A DNA stretch of 64,000 nucleotides from Niastella sp. (GTDB lineage: Bacteria > Bacteroidota > Bacteroidia > Chitinophagales > Chitinophagaceae), in NCBI GenBank assembly GCA_016710595.1, contig JADJVM010000007.1, forward strand, positions 1-64,000. Reading direction: 5' to 3'. The position numbers and the translations under genes are program-made. Numbering within the stretch: the stretch's first letter is position 1; every line of letters starts with the position of its first letter. Below the pieces are notes generated by a model that saw only the letters and a list, made by a program, of their open reading frames with translations, searched no databases and was not told the origin of the DNA. This document shows positions 63,990 through 64,000 of the stretch, in pieces.

Positions 63990-64000
63990 ACTGCATTTGT

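Overview
The window reads as a chromosomal segment of a low-GC member of the Bacteroidota, most likely family Chitinophagaceae (inference from gene content, not from a marker-gene tree). The signs are promoter boxes of the TAnnTTTG type in front of many genes, two giant secreted proteins ending in the gliding-motility C-terminal (CHU_C) sorting domain with a PorP/SprF partner (type IX secretion), a TonB-dependent receptor with a HmuY lipoprotein, a DUF4270 lipoprotein beside a short GT5 glycosyltransferase, and LpxB and RfaE2 for lipopolysaccharide. No rRNA, CRISPR array, prophage or complete insertion sequence is visible. One tRNA gene (Gln, TTG) is present.

Layout. 0-3.7 kb: purine/ureide catabolism (UraD-UraH fusion, a DUF6986 aldolase-like protein, XdhC, guanine deaminase). 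3.8-6.5 kb: a NarL/LuxR-type response regulator and its TPR-containing histidine kinase. 6.5-14.8 kb: T9SS block with PorP, an Ycf48-like propeller protein and an IgGFc/PKD protein. 14.8-20.5 kb: DUF6728 small membrane protein, LpxB, then envelope and peptidoglycan genes (VanX-type dipeptidase, YcbB-type L,D-transpeptidase, RlpA, OmpA/TSP3 porin). 20.5-22.8 kb: AbiE toxin-antitoxin pair, with an amber codon in the toxin, between gene remnants. 22.8-26.8 kb: tRNA-Gln and a divergent cyanophycin synthetase/cyanophycinase pair. 26.8-33.6 kb: minus-strand housekeeping (CoA transferase, PanB, Ppx/GppA, RfaE2, a flippase-like membrane protein, PanC). 33.7-37.4 kb: GT5, DUF4270, MetK. 37.4-37.75 kb: a gene-free stretch full of hairpins and direct repeats. 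37.8-46.3 kb: a TPR-like protein, a LuxE-type acyltransferase, UbiA-like protein, M42 peptidase, two GNATs, an orphan response regulator, class IV aminotransferase. 46.5-50 kb: heme-type uptake pair. 50-53.7 kb: nitroreductase, BlaR1/BlaI pair, YkuD-type protein. 53.8-58.1 kb: pyk-pfkA-argS. 58.2-64 kb: a polytopic membrane protein fused to a THEP1-like NTPase domain, rpmI-rplT, arginine decarboxylase, and small conserved genes.

The strongest structural oddity is a dense cluster of single-base reading-frame breaks in the first 4.5 kb (at least 13), mostly in homopolymer runs, with almost none in the other 59 kb. The simplest reading is poorly polished sequence near a contig end, not gene decay. 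The most interesting genes are the membrane-THEP1 fusion, the AbiE pair with one nonsense codon, the cyanophycin pair and the hairpin/repeat stretch downstream of metK. I did not find a clearly new multi-gene system.
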